Assembly (NCBI GenBank): GCA_963975935.1
Contig: CAXBIQ010000001.1
Span: 1-64,000, forward strand
Source: Planktosalinus sp963975935
Lineage (GTDB): Bacteria; Bacteroidota; Bacteroidia; Flavobacteriales; Flavobacteriaceae
Direction of reading: 5' to 3'
Length of the DNA: 64,000 nucleotides
Part shown: one piece after another, positions 16,020-24,540 of the stretch
Layout: every line of letters begins with the position of its first letter
Numbering within the stretch: the first letter of the stretch is position 1
Translations under genes and position numbers: made by a program
The notes under the pieces: model-generated
Databases searched by the model: none
Told to the model about the DNA's origin: nothing
What the model saw: only the letters and a program-made list of their open reading frames with translations

Positions 16020-16748
16020 TTAAAACCCCTTTTCTTTCTGAAGTTGCTCATACGCCTCCTGAACTTTCCTGAATTTATCTTCAGCGCCTTTACGGTAGGC
16101 CTCGTCCATATGTTGCAGTTTATCAGGGTGGTATTTTTTTGCCATGGTCCTGTAAGCAGCCTTGATTTCAGCAACGGTGGCTGTTTTTTCGATTTCGAGA
16201 ATTTTATAGGCACTGTCGGGGTTTTTAAAGAACATGGCTTTAATGCTCTCAAAGTCGCGATACCCAATGGCCAGAAAACCGGATATTTCCCTGATTTTTT
16301 CGATTTCAGGTTGTGAGACGTGACCGTCAGCCTGAGCAATATTAAAAAGAAAATGAATGATTTGCAGGCGGGATTCATAGCGGGTGCGCATACGCAGGTA
16401 TTCACAAACATTCTGCGGCGCTACTTCACGCTTCTTAACTACTTCATTGAAAGTCCTGAAAGTAGCATTGGCGCGTTCTTTTCCATATGCCTGCACAAAA
16501 TAAGACTGTACAAACTGCATTTCCTGCTGACTTACTTTTCCGTCAGCCTTGATGACCATGGAGGCTAATGAGAGCAGGTTTAATTCAAAATCGGCCGGAG
16601 TAACGCTTTGGCGTCCGGATGTTTGATACACACGTGTCCTTCTTCCGGCAGCTTCAATCAAGCTGCCAATGACAAAACCGATAATGGCCCCCGGAAACCG
16701 AAAAAAGATATACCCAACAATGGCAGCAATCCAACGAATCAATGGCAA
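16020..16748 (-). CDS. DjlA-like membrane J-domain co-chaperone
   Basis: 242 aa. A hydrophobic N-terminal segment (WIAAIVGYIFFRFPGAIIGFV, residues 6-26) anchors it. A TerB-like helical domain follows (about 55-165, ADGKVSQQEM and ADGHVSQPEI are its paired acidic motifs), then a C-terminal J domain (about 174-240) with the HPD tripeptide in AKKYHPDKLQHMDE, which stimulates DnaK ATPase. This order matches DjlA. The only starts available are TTG codons (16748 or 16742); I use the first. The gene is convergent with the TonB receptor gene, with one base between the stops. Confidence 0.9.
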   Translation of the reverse strand: MPLIRWIAAIVGYIFFRFPGAIIGFVIGSLIEAAGRRTRVYQTSGRQSVTPADFELNLLSLASMVIKADGKVSQQEMQFVQSYFVQAYGKERANATFRTFNEVVKKREVAPQNVCEYLRMRTRYESRLQIIHFLFNIAQADGHVSQPEIEKIREISGFLAIGYRDFESIKAMFFKNPDSAYKILEIEKTATVAEIKAAYRTMAKKYHPDKLQHMDEAYRKGAEDKFRKVQEAYEQLQKEKGF

Positions 16749-16861
16749 GAAATTTAAATTAAAAGGAGTGCAAAGATAGCAATTAGTTTTAGAGTGTTCT
16801 CTATTGGATTCCGTAGATTAGAATTAAGCAAGTTTTAGGATTCTTATACTGTAAAATTTTG

Positions 16862-16869
16862 TAGATTTG
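16862..16869 (+). promoter_or_regulatory. -7 box of the bacilliredoxin gene
   Basis: TAGATTTG, exact TAnnTTTG match, 30 nt before ATG 16900. It also rules out the in-frame TTG at 16867 as a start, because that TTG is part of the box. Confidence 0.7.
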
Positions 16870-16899
16870 TACTTTAGAATTAATTTAAATAAGAAGTTT

Positions 16900-17310
16900 A
16901 TGTATCCACCGGAATTAGTAAAACCCATGCGCGAAGACCTTACCATTGCAGGCTTTGCAGAACTACAAAGTGAAGCTGAAGTAGAAAAGGCTTTACAACA
17001 AAAAGGCACCACGCTTGTAGTTGTCAACTCCGTTTGCGGTTGCGCGGCAGCCAATGCCCGTCCCGGAGCCAAAATGTCTTTAAAAAATAACAAAAAACCC
17101 GACCAGCTGGTCACTGTTTTTGCAGGTGTAGACCGCGAAGCAACAGATGCTGCAAGGGCACAAATGGTTCCTTTTCCGCCAAGTTCGCCTTGTATGGCCT
17201 TGTTTAAAGACGGGGAGCTTGTGCATATGCTGGAACGTCATCACATTGAAGGCCGTCCCGCAGAATTGATCGCTGAAAACCTGATAGATGCTTACGACCA
17301 GTATTGTTAA
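16900..17310 (+). CDS. BrxA/BrxB family bacilliredoxin
   Basis: 136 aa from ATG 16900 (MYPPELVKPMREDL, the usual family start). Thioredoxin-like fold with the CGC motif in VVNSVCGCAAANARPG, and later FPPSSPCMALF and MLERHHIEGR, all diagnostic of the YphP/YqiW (DUF1094) family. In Firmicutes these remove bacillithiol from protein thiols. In Bacteroidetes a comparable low-molecular-weight-thiol role is assumed. Monocistronic, with its own promoter and terminator. Confidence 0.93.
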   Translation: MYPPELVKPMREDLTIAGFAELQSEAEVEKALQQKGTTLVVVNSVCGCAAANARPGAKMSLKNNKKPDQLVTVFAGVDREATDAARAQMVPFPPSSPCMALFKDGELVHMLERHHIEGRPAELIAENLIDAYDQYC

Positions 17311-17334
17311 TCATTTTCAATAGTATATAAAATT

Positions 17335-17360
17335 ACCGCTCCAATTAGGGCGGTTTTTTT
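17335..17360 (+). terminator. Terminator after bacilliredoxin gene
   Basis: ACCGCTC (17335-17341) pairs with GGGCGGT (17348-17354) with one G-T pair, 6-nt loop, T7 tail. Confidence 0.8.
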
Positions 17361-17399
17361 ATTCCTTTTTCCGAAATTGCGTATTAAATCATATTTTAA

Positions 17400-18143
17400 G
17401 TGAAAACTGTTTTACACTATTTGAGTTACCCTGTGAGTGTGGTGTATTACCTGCTCTTTGGGTTACTGCTTGTCATTATGCATCCCATTCAGTGGTTTTG
17501 CCTGAAGGTTTTTGGCTATCAAGCCCATAAAAAAAGCGTTGACTACCTCAACTTTTTATTGATGAGTTGTCTGCGTGTTTTGGGTACCCGTTTTCATTTT
17601 CCGGTGCCTGACGATATTCCCAAAAATGTTCCGCTTATTATTGTTACCAACCACCAAAGCATGTATGACATTCCGCCCCTGATTTGGAAATTGAGGAAAT
17701 TCCACCCAAAATTTGTGTCTAAAAAAGAACTGGGAAAAGGGATCCCCAGTGTGTCATTTAATTTGCGGCACGGAGGGTCTGTTCTCATCGATCGTAAAAA
17801 TCCTTCGGAAGCGGTAGCTAAAATGACTGCTTTTGCACATTATCTGGAAACTCATAAAAGAAGTGCTGTAATTTTTCCGGAAGGGACGCGCAGCAGGACA
17901 GGTGTACCTAAAACCTTTCACCGAAAGGGGCTGCAAACGCTCATAAACAATATGCCTTCCTCTTATATATTACCCATAACCGTAAACAATTCCTGGAAAT
18001 TGCAGCGGTATGGACTTTTCCCTATTCCGCTTGGGGTTTCTTTAAAATTCAAAGTGCATCCCGCTATAAAAACAACTGACGTTTCAGCAGAAACCTTGAT
18101 TGACAATCTTGAACATCAAATAAAAAATGATGTAACACTTTAA
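17400..18143 (+). CDS. 1-acyl-sn-glycerol-3-phosphate acyltransferase family
   Basis: 247 aa, GTG start. An N-terminal membrane segment (VVYYLLFGLLLVIMHPI) precedes the PlsC domain: NHQSMYD (catalytic His85, Asp90), a second block VLIDRKNP, and IFPEGTRSRTG binding the phosphate. It should acylate lysophosphatidate or a related lysolipid at the inner membrane. The HD-hydrolase gene begins 2 nt after its stop, so they form a pair. A second PlsC-type gene lies at 59.3 kb; which one is the essential PlsC is not clear. Confidence 0.92.
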   Translation: MKTVLHYLSYPVSVVYYLLFGLLLVIMHPIQWFCLKVFGYQAHKKSVDYLNFLLMSCLRVLGTRFHFPVPDDIPKNVPLIIVTNHQSMYDIPPLIWKLRKFHPKFVSKKELGKGIPSVSFNLRHGGSVLIDRKNPSEAVAKMTAFAHYLETHKRSAVIFPEGTRSRTGVPKTFHRKGLQTLINNMPSSYILPITVNNSWKLQRYGLFPIPLGVSLKFKVHPAIKTTDVSAETLIDNLEHQIKNDVTL

Positions 18144-18145
18144 TT

Positions 18146-18808
18146 ATGACAACTTCAGACGAGGCAAAATGTATTGAAAACACCATTGCATTTGTTAAAA
18201 AAACTTTACAAGAAGCAGAAGGTGGTCATGATTGGTTTCATATTGAGCGGGTGTATAATAACAGTATTTTGATTGCAGCCGAAGAAAATTGTGATATGTT
18301 GGTTGTGTGCTTGGGAGCCTTGCTTCACGATATTGCAGACAGTAAATTTCACAATGGTGATGAAACTGTTGGTCCCGCTGTAGCGAAAGGTTTTTTAAAG
18401 AAAGAACAGGTCTCAGAAGAGATTATTGAACACGTTATAAAGATAATTGAAAACATTTCGTTTAAAGGAGGTCGTGTTAACCCTTCATTTCAATCCATAG
18501 AGCTCAATATTGTTCAGGATGCAGACAGGCTCGATGCTATGGGCGCTATCGGGATTGCCAGGGCATTTAATTATGGCGGTTTTAAAAACCGAAAACTCTA
18601 TGATCCCGGCATTGCTCCAAATATCAATCTCACCAATGAAGAGTATAAAAATTCAACAGCACCCACCATCAATCACTTTTACGAAAAGCTCTTGCTTTTA
18701 AAAGACAAGATGAATACTGAAACCGGGAAAAGGCTGGCTCAAAAAAGACATGATTTTATGGTACTGTTTTTAGACCAGTTTTATGCTGAGTGGAATGGCA
18801 TTATATGA
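18146..18808 (+). CDS. HD-domain phosphohydrolase (YedJ/YpgQ-like)
   Basis: 220 aa. The metal site is visible: HDWFHIERV (His32), LLHDIADSKFH (His61, Asp62) and QDADRLDAMGAIGIARAF. This set is typical of small HD hydrolases such as YpgQ and YedJ, some of which cleave nucleoside triphosphates. The substrate is not known here. It follows the acyltransferase by 2 nt and is probably translated with it. Confidence 0.9.
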   Translation: MTTSDEAKCIENTIAFVKKTLQEAEGGHDWFHIERVYNNSILIAAEENCDMLVVCLGALLHDIADSKFHNGDETVGPAVAKGFLKKEQVSEEIIEHVIKIIENISFKGGRVNPSFQSIELNIVQDADRLDAMGAIGIARAFNYGGFKNRKLYDPGIAPNINLTNEEYKNSTAPTINHFYEKLLLLKDKMNTETGKRLAQKRHDFMVLFLDQFYAEWNGII

Positions 18809-18840
18809 TTATCTAAAGTGAATCAATAATATATGACTCT

Positions 18841-19932
18841 TTAAAACAATCTCATTTGACCTGTTGAAGTATTTAGATTTAACCTTTTTGCTTCTGCATA
18901 CAGGCTTGTATTTAGAGGCTCCCATGGATCAGCAGGTAAAAACTTTTTTCTGGCTATAGCAAACTGCTGGTGAATTTGTTCAGCAATATTCCCTTCTCCT
19001 TTGATTCTTCTTCCGTATTGGGAATCGTTCAAAGTTCCTCCGTGACAAGCTGCTATTTGATGCAGGACTTTTTCTGCCCTGTCCGGCATTGTTTTTTTTA
19101 TCCACTCTGTAAATACTTCACCTATGGAGCCGTTAAGCCTCACAATGGTATAGCCCACTGAAACAGCTCCCCTTCTTGACACCTCTTCAACCAAGGGTAA
19201 AATTTCATGGCTGTTGATTGCCGGTATAATGGGCGCCATCATAACGTTTACCGGGACACCAATCTTTGTAAGGACGTCTACTGTTTCAAGTCTCTTTTTT
19301 ATGGAAGCTGTGCGGGGTTCCAAAATACGTCTGGTGGATTCTTCCAGTGAAGTTATTGAAATTGAGACATGAATAAGATTGTCTTTTGCCAGTTCTTCCA
19401 GAATATCGATGTCGCGTTGGATAAGTGCATTTTTGGTAATGATGCCCACCGGGTGCTTGTATTTTAAAAACACCTTCAGCAGCTCTCTGGTAATTTTAAG
19501 TTTTTTCTCAATAGGTTGATAGCAATCTGTGTTTCCGGAAAGCACAATGGTATTTGGAGCCCAGTTCTTTTTCTGCAAATGCTTTTCAAGAAGCTCGGGG
19601 GCATTCTTTTTTACCAGTATTTTCTGCTCAAAATCAAGGCCTGCATTATACCCCCAGTACTCGTGTGAATTTCTGGCATAGCAATACACACAACCGTGTT
19701 CACATCCCTGATAAGGATTGAGTGAATACCCCATTCCAATGTCGGGACTTGTAACTTTATTTACAATTGTCTTTGGGAATGTGGAAATAAAGGTGGTTTT
19801 ATTGCTTTGAGCAGCTACTCCTTCGAGGGTACAGTGATTGAGAAAGTCATCCCGCAGTTCCTGATGATGTTCCAAGAACTTATTAGCTGTATGGTGTTGT
19901 GCACCTCGTCCTTTGATGTGTGAAGAAGACAT
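18841..19932 (-). CDS. PA0069-family radical SAM protein
   Basis: 363 aa. The cluster motif is NPYQGCEHGCVYCYARNSH (Cys77, Cys81, Cys84), a Cx3Cx2C site that binds the [4Fe-4S] cluster cleaving S-adenosylmethionine. DFEQKILVKKNAPELL and the loop GNTDCYQPIEKKLKITRELL are shared with the SplB-like/PA0069 group. The reaction is unknown; SplB repairs spore photoproduct but this group is different in function. It is preceded by a -7 box lying in one arm of a perfect inverted repeat. Confidence 0.9.
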   Translation of the reverse strand: MSSSHIKGRGAQHHTANKFLEHHQELRDDFLNHCTLEGVAAQSNKTTFISTFPKTIVNKVTSPDIGMGYSLNPYQGCEHGCVYCYARNSHEYWGYNAGLDFEQKILVKKNAPELLEKHLQKKNWAPNTIVLSGNTDCYQPIEKKLKITRELLKVFLKYKHPVGIITKNALIQRDIDILEELAKDNLIHVSISITSLEESTRRILEPRTASIKKRLETVDVLTKIGVPVNVMMAPIIPAINSHEILPLVEEVSRRGAVSVGYTIVRLNGSIGEVFTEWIKKTMPDRAEKVLHQIAACHGGTLNDSQYGRRIKGEGNIAEQIHQQFAIARKKFLPADPWEPLNTSLYAEAKRLNLNTSTGQMRLF

Positions 19933-19935
19933 AAG

Positions 19936-19970
19936 AATACCTTTGAAATTTTGAGAATTCCAAAGGTATT
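19936..19970 (-). promoter_or_regulatory. Inverted repeat containing the radical SAM promoter box
   Basis: AATACCTTTG (19936-19945) and CAAAGGTATT (19961-19970) are perfect 10-bp arms with a 15-nt centre. The right arm holds TACCTTTG on the minus strand, an exact -7 box 29 nt from the radical SAM ATG. The left arm holds the same box on the plus strand, pointing back at it. Confidence 0.6.
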
Positions 19971-20012
19971 TTTTTATACTATATATTCCAAATTATATTG
20001 GAATATTTCCAA

Positions 20013-21590
20013 TTATAAAATATTCAATTTTAAGAATTGTTTTTTAGAACTTTTCCTTCCCAGAAAAACCATTTCTTTTCCATTAAGGGATGTGGGAATA
20101 CCCTGCCTGACAAAAAAGGGCACTTCGCTATCCTTTTCATCCACAACGTTTTTGAAAGTATAGTTGCCATCCTGATCTATTTTTATGGCATACAGGTTTG
20201 ATTTTTTTGTTCTTGCCTGTCTGAATTCTATCCTGTCGTTCCTGAGTTTTCGTATTCTATCAGAGCAATTGATAAACAAATATGTGTCGTCACCCACTAC
20301 GGTGGAAGAAAAAGACAAATACTCCATGGCAACACCTGCCGTTGTTTGTTTTTTATTGATATTTCTGGCCCACACTAACTTTCCTTCGCCATTGATTTTT
20401 ACAGAAACTATATCATTGTAATGGTAATTTGTATAACTGTTCATGCCCCCATTTGGACTCATCGTTGTATGATGTGTGATGAAAAATTCTTCAGCATTGA
20501 TTATTATATCTCCGTTTGTTGCTAAAAAACCACTTCTGAAAGATAAATTGCGAAGTTCCTTGTCTTTACTTTTGCCATATTTGTCAATCATAAATTCTTC
20601 TGTAAACGGCTCAAAACTGCTGTTTTCAATTTGCAATGTTTCAGGGTTGATATCAAATCTGGTTACCCCTTTGTACCGGTGATCATTTTTTTCAGAGTAA
20701 AAGCCTGCACAAGAAATTTTATCGTGATCCCTTAAAACAAATAAAGAGCCAACAAAATTGTCTCCTGTTTTAAAACTAACGCTTTTTTGTTCATTGGCCG
20801 AAATTTTAAACAACTCATAATGGTAATTGGTTTCTTTCCCTTTTTTGGTTTTACGGGAGTTGTTTTCAAAAACTTTGCCGAGCAAATATATTTCACCTGT
20901 AGCATCATCAACATCAATGTTTTCATAATCAAACAACCTGTCTTTGATATCCTTTTTGAACTCTTTTTCAAAAACCGGGTTGAAATTTTTATCAAACACA
21001 TACAATCTGTGGGTCTCTGCATCTTTGTCCTTTATGTCAAAATTGACGCAGAAAAAATTTTTGTTTTTAGAAAAAGTAACCTCCCCTAGGTAATTGGCGT
21101 CTTTTTGGCCCAAGCCGTTATTCACAAAGAAGAATCCTATCCCAACTGAAAAATATTTTTTAACATCACTCTCGTCAAAAGAAAACAGCGTTCTGGATTG
21201 AAAAGAAAGCGAAGATAAAGGTGCCTCCAGGACGTTGAATTTGTAGATGTTCTCTTTTTTGTCAAGTTCTGTTTCAAGCAAAAAAACCTTCCCGTCATAA
21301 ATATTTATGCCTTTGATTGTGTTTTCATCAATTTCAATAGTTGTCTCTTTTACGAGTTTTAAATCTTTGTTATAATGTTCAATTATGTACTCTTTTGGTC
21401 TTCTCATCATACCCCCAAAAATGGTCCTTATCGTAACAAAACCCCCATTGTCATCACTTTCAGAAAACTCAAGCGCTGAATGTTTGTTTCTGTCTTTAAA
21501 TACCTCACTTTGTGATGAACTGATGGAAATTTCCTGCGAAATTGATGGTTGTAAAACACACAGGGCAATACATAGTAGTAGTTTTTTCAT
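20013..21590 (-). CDS. Secreted protein of unknown function
   Basis: 525 aa with a signal peptide (MKKLLLCIALCVLQPSIS then QE). The rest is soluble, rich in Lys, Phe, Asn and Asp, with repeated short patterns such as LYVFDKNFNPVFEKEF and GEIYLLGKVFEN that suggest a beta-propeller-like series of strands; I cannot assign a family. No C-terminal secretion domain is seen, so a periplasmic location is most likely. Transcribed alone, starting just after the terminator of the enoyl-CoA hydratase gene. Homologues with the same look are common in flavobacteria as hypothetical proteins, from general recollection. Confidence 0.8.
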   Translation of the reverse strand: MKKLLLCIALCVLQPSISQEISISSSQSEVFKDRNKHSALEFSESDDNGGFVTIRTIFGGMMRRPKEYIIEHYNKDLKLVKETTIEIDENTIKGINIYDGKVFLLETELDKKENIYKFNVLEAPLSSLSFQSRTLFSFDESDVKKYFSVGIGFFFVNNGLGQKDANYLGEVTFSKNKNFFCVNFDIKDKDAETHRLYVFDKNFNPVFEKEFKKDIKDRLFDYENIDVDDATGEIYLLGKVFENNSRKTKKGKETNYHYELFKISANEQKSVSFKTGDNFVGSLFVLRDHDKISCAGFYSEKNDHRYKGVTRFDINPETLQIENSSFEPFTEEFMIDKYGKSKDKELRNLSFRSGFLATNGDIIINAEEFFITHHTTMSPNGGMNSYTNYHYNDIVSVKINGEGKLVWARNINKKQTTAGVAMEYLSFSSTVVGDDTYLFINCSDRIRKLRNDRIEFRQARTKKSNLYAIKIDQDGNYTFKNVVDEKDSEVPFFVRQGIPTSLNGKEMVFLGRKSSKKQFLKLNIL

Positions 21591-21634
21591 GTCGTTTATG
21601 GTTGGATATTTATATTTAGAACGACAATGATACT

Positions 21635-21662
21635 AAAAAAATCCTCTTGCGAGGATTTTTTT
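21635..21662 (-). terminator. Terminator of the hemH-to-crotonase unit
   Basis: ATCCTC-TTGC-GAGGAT with A7 and T7 flanks, 4 nt beyond the crotonase stop on the minus strand. The symmetric flanks would let it work in both directions. Confidence 0.88.
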
Positions 21663-21666
21663 ATTT

Positions 21667-22449
21667 TTATTTTCCGGGAAACTGCGCTTTTCGTTTTTCC
21701 AAAAAGGCTGTTGTTCCTTCCCTGAAATCTGCTGTCCCAAAACAGTTGCCAAATTCCTCAATCTCAACTTTAAAGCCGTTTACACTATTTTTATAATTTG
21801 CATTCACAGACCTTATTGCAGAAGCAACAGCCAGGGGCGAATTGTTTATAATTTTTTGTGCCAGCTTTTGTGCCAGTGAGAGCAACTCATCCTGAGTAGT
21901 AACATGATTGACCAGTCCATATTCAAGGGCTCTTTGGGCATCAATCATACCGGCGGTCATAATGAGTTCCATCGCCCTTCCTTTTCCCACAAGTTGCGGG
22001 AGCCGTTGTGTGCCTCCATAACCCGGGATGACTCCCAGTGAAACTTCAGGCAAACCCATTTTGGCGTTATCACTTGCTATTCTAAAGTGAGCAGACATTG
22101 CCAGTTCCAGGCCTCCCCCAAGGGCAAAACCATTTACTGCAGCAATGACCGGCGTAGAAAGATTAGCGACATAATCAAAAAGCAATTCCTGCCCCTGTGC
22201 GGCTAGTTTACTTCCTTCTTTTACCGAAAAATCTGCAAATTCACTTATGTCGGCACCGGCTACAAAGGCTTTTTCACCACTTCCGGTGAGGATAATAACC
22301 CTTGTATCCGGATCACTTTCTACTTGCTGCAAAGCTACATTTAGCTCTTTGATCGTTGCCCTGTTTAAAGCATTGAGCTTTGTTGGCCTGTTGATCGTGA
22401 TGGTGGTAATGTTGTTTTCGGTTTTTACAAGAATATTTTCAAAATCCAT
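21667..22449 (-). CDS. Enoyl-CoA hydratase/isomerase family protein
   Basis: 260 aa crotonase fold. The oxyanion-hole segments are AFVAGADISEF and GFALGGGLELAM, and the catalytic glutamate lies in MGLPEVSLGVIPGYGGTQRL. This looks like short-chain enoyl-CoA hydratase (3-hydroxybutyryl-CoA dehydratase-like). It hydrates trans-2-enoyl-CoA in fatty-acid or amino-acid breakdown. Start ATG 22449 is 10 nt behind the histidine kinase stop. Exact chain-length preference cannot be told. Confidence 0.93.
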   Translation of the reverse strand: MDFENILVKTENNITTITINRPTKLNALNRATIKELNVALQQVESDPDTRVIILTGSGEKAFVAGADISEFADFSVKEGSKLAAQGQELLFDYVANLSTPVIAAVNGFALGGGLELAMSAHFRIASDNAKMGLPEVSLGVIPGYGGTQRLPQLVGKGRAMELIMTAGMIDAQRALEYGLVNHVTTQDELLSLAQKLAQKIINNSPLAVASAIRSVNANYKNSVNGFKVEIEEFGNCFGTADFREGTTAFLEKRKAQFPGK

Positions 22450-22459
22450 AAAACTCTTT

Positions 22460-23923
22460 TTAATTGTTAGAAGGATTAAATTTAGGAAAAACTACTCTAA
22501 ATACAGAACCTTTATGAAGTTCAGATTCCAGAGATATGTTTCCGTTATAGTTTTCAATAATGTTTTTTACCATTGCAAGGCCCAAGCCCATGCCGCTGCT
22601 TTTGGTGGTAAATTTAGGTTCAAAGACCCGCAATTTGTTTTCTTCTGGGATTCCAAGCCCGTTGTCAACAACCTCTATAACTGCAAGCCCTTCCTCTGAA
22701 TAGACTTTAACCTCAACTTTTGGTTCTTCTCTTTCAGAGACAGATTGTATGGCATTTTTAACCAGGTTTGTAACAACCCTGATGAGTTGTGTCCTGTCCA
22801 GTCTTACTATAATCTCTTTTTCGTCTGAAGTAAATTCCACAAAGCTTTCATTAAAGATATCGAGTGCCAATTTGACTATTTTAACCAGGTTCAAGGTTTC
22901 ATCCTTCTGAGCAGGCATGTTTGCATAGGTTGAAAAGGCGGAAGCAATTGAACTCATCGTGTCTATTTGCTGTATGAGCGAAGTGGTAAATTCATTTACT
23001 TTATCCTGAATATTGGGGTCGTTTTTATCAAATTTTCGTTCAAAGCTCTGTACCGTCAGTCGCATTGGCGTTAAAGGATTTTTAATCTCATGAGCAACTT
23101 GTTTCGCCATTTCGCGCCACGCAGATTCCCTTTCATTTGCAGCCAGTGCTGTGGCACTGAGTTCGAGCTCATCAATCATATTATTGTATGCACTCACAAC
23201 AGTTGAAATCTCTTCACTTACATTGTGGATGTGTATTTTCTTGTTGGCTTTGTCAAGTCTGGTTTCTTTTATTTTTTCACTGATGGCATTGAGTGACCTT
23301 GTGATGTGCTTTGATAAAAAATATGCCAGTATAATAGCAACAATCATCATTATAAGATACACTTCGGCAAGGCGGATTAAGAAATCCTTCAGTTCCCTGT
23401 CGATAGAGTCATCTTCCTCAATATAAGGCAGGTTAAGGATAGCAATGGGCTTGAAATAATTGTCAGTAATATAAGTATAAGAAGAACGGTATCGCTGTCC
23501 ACCTTCTTTAAAACGCATGACATATTTTTTTTCTGAGGAAGTTTTTAAGGTTTGCAAAACCTCATCGGGAATACTGTCAGTGGGTGTTTCATAGAAAGAG
23601 GCTTTTGAGCTTTTCAGGAGGTTTCCGTCAAGGTCAAAAAGCGCCACTTCCATATTGTGAATATCCTGTATCTCATAAATTTTGTCCCTGAAAATCACCG
23701 GAAGGTTTTCAGTAATCACCTCAAAAGAAGTTTTTCTAAGCTCATAATTGATACTGGCCCTTACCTGGTCTTCTTTACGTTCCAGGCGTTCTGTATGATA
23801 GTGCAAGGCATCTTCACTATACTGGTAAATGGTCAAGGTCGCAATAAGTATAGAAGCCCCCAAAACCAGAAAGATCATGGATAGGAAAATTTTTGTGCGT
23901 AAAGAAGTTGTTCTTTTAAACAT
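22460..23923 (-). CDS. Membrane sensor histidine kinase (NtrY-like)
   Basis: 487 aa. Membrane helices at about 12-32 and 187-204 flank a periplasmic sensor of ~150 residues. HAMP about 205-258, then HisKA with the phospho-acceptor His278 in QVAHEIKNPLTPMRL, and HATPase with NLVKNAIQS (N box), DNGLGIPEE (G1) and GMGLGLAMVKNI (G2). The HEIKNPLTP box is that of NtrY-type kinases. No response-regulator gene is in the window, so the partner is elsewhere. It is 36 nt behind hemJ, apparently in one transcription unit. Confidence 0.93.
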   Translation of the reverse strand: MFKRTTSLRTKIFLSMIFLVLGASILIATLTIYQYSEDALHYHTERLERKEDQVRASINYELRKTSFEVITENLPVIFRDKIYEIQDIHNMEVALFDLDGNLLKSSKASFYETPTDSIPDEVLQTLKTSSEKKYVMRFKEGGQRYRSSYTYITDNYFKPIAILNLPYIEEDDSIDRELKDFLIRLAEVYLIMMIVAIILAYFLSKHITRSLNAISEKIKETRLDKANKKIHIHNVSEEISTVVSAYNNMIDELELSATALAANERESAWREMAKQVAHEIKNPLTPMRLTVQSFERKFDKNDPNIQDKVNEFTTSLIQQIDTMSSIASAFSTYANMPAQKDETLNLVKIVKLALDIFNESFVEFTSDEKEIIVRLDRTQLIRVVTNLVKNAIQSVSEREEPKVEVKVYSEEGLAVIEVVDNGLGIPEENKLRVFEPKFTTKSSGMGLGLAMVKNIIENYNGNISLESELHKGSVFRVVFPKFNPSNN

Positions 23924-23959
23924 AATTTTAAAATAGTTCCAGCAATAACCACACCATTG

Positions 23960-24505
23960 TCACTCCTTGTTTTTTTCCCTGATGCGCCTATACATCTTGA
24001 AGCCCAGCATGATCAAAACAGAAAATAATACCAATCCCACCAGACCATAGACCCAGTCCATGGTGTATTTAAAGTTCACAATAAAAACCACTGCAAACAA
24101 AACAAGGGTAGCACCTTCATTAAACAGCCGCATATAGTTTGAGGAGTGTTTCACTACGTCGTTTTGCAGTTGTTTAAAGTATTTATGACAGATAAAATGA
24201 TAGACAATCAGGAAAACAACAAAACCAAGTTTGACCTGCATCCATGCATCAGTAATAAAAAACAAGCGCTCAGACAGCATCCAGATTCCAAACCCCAGTG
24301 CCAAAACCATAGACGGCCAGGTAATAATATACCAAAGCCTGCGTGTCATGATTTTAAACTGTTTGCCTAAGATTTCTTTTTCAGGAGAGGGTTTGTGAAA
24401 GGCTTCTATTTGATAAACAAACAACCGCACCACATAAAAAAGACCAGCAAACCAGGTGATGACAAAAATGAGGTGAAGTGCTTTGGCGTAATTATAAAAA
24501 TCCAT
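23960..24505 (-). CDS. hemJ: Protoporphyrinogen IX oxidase HemJ
   Basis: 181 aa integral membrane protein with about four to five helices. The family start AKALHLIFVITWFAGLFYVVRLFVY (His11) and the later MTRRLWYIITWPSM block identify the HemJ/UPF0093 family. It oxidises protoporphyrinogen IX to protoporphyrin IX, the step before ferrochelatase. Its placement near hemH and opposite the hemA-hemB cluster fits. It is 35 nt behind the MATE transporter gene. Confidence 0.9.
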   Translation of the reverse strand: MDFYNYAKALHLIFVITWFAGLFYVVRLFVYQIEAFHKPSPEKEILGKQFKIMTRRLWYIITWPSMVLALGFGIWMLSERLFFITDAWMQVKLGFVVFLIVYHFICHKYFKQLQNDVVKHSSNYMRLFNEGATLVLFAVVFIVNFKYTMDWVYGLVGLVLFSVLIMLGFKMYRRIREKNKE

Positions 24506-24540
24506 AAAACAACTTGTTATATTGTTAAAAGTACAAAATC

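Noticed and set aside
15860..16411. 183-codon minus-strand frame across the end of the TonB receptor and the J-domain gene
   Set aside because: Overlaps two clear genes, in another frame of the J-domain gene and antisense to the receptor.
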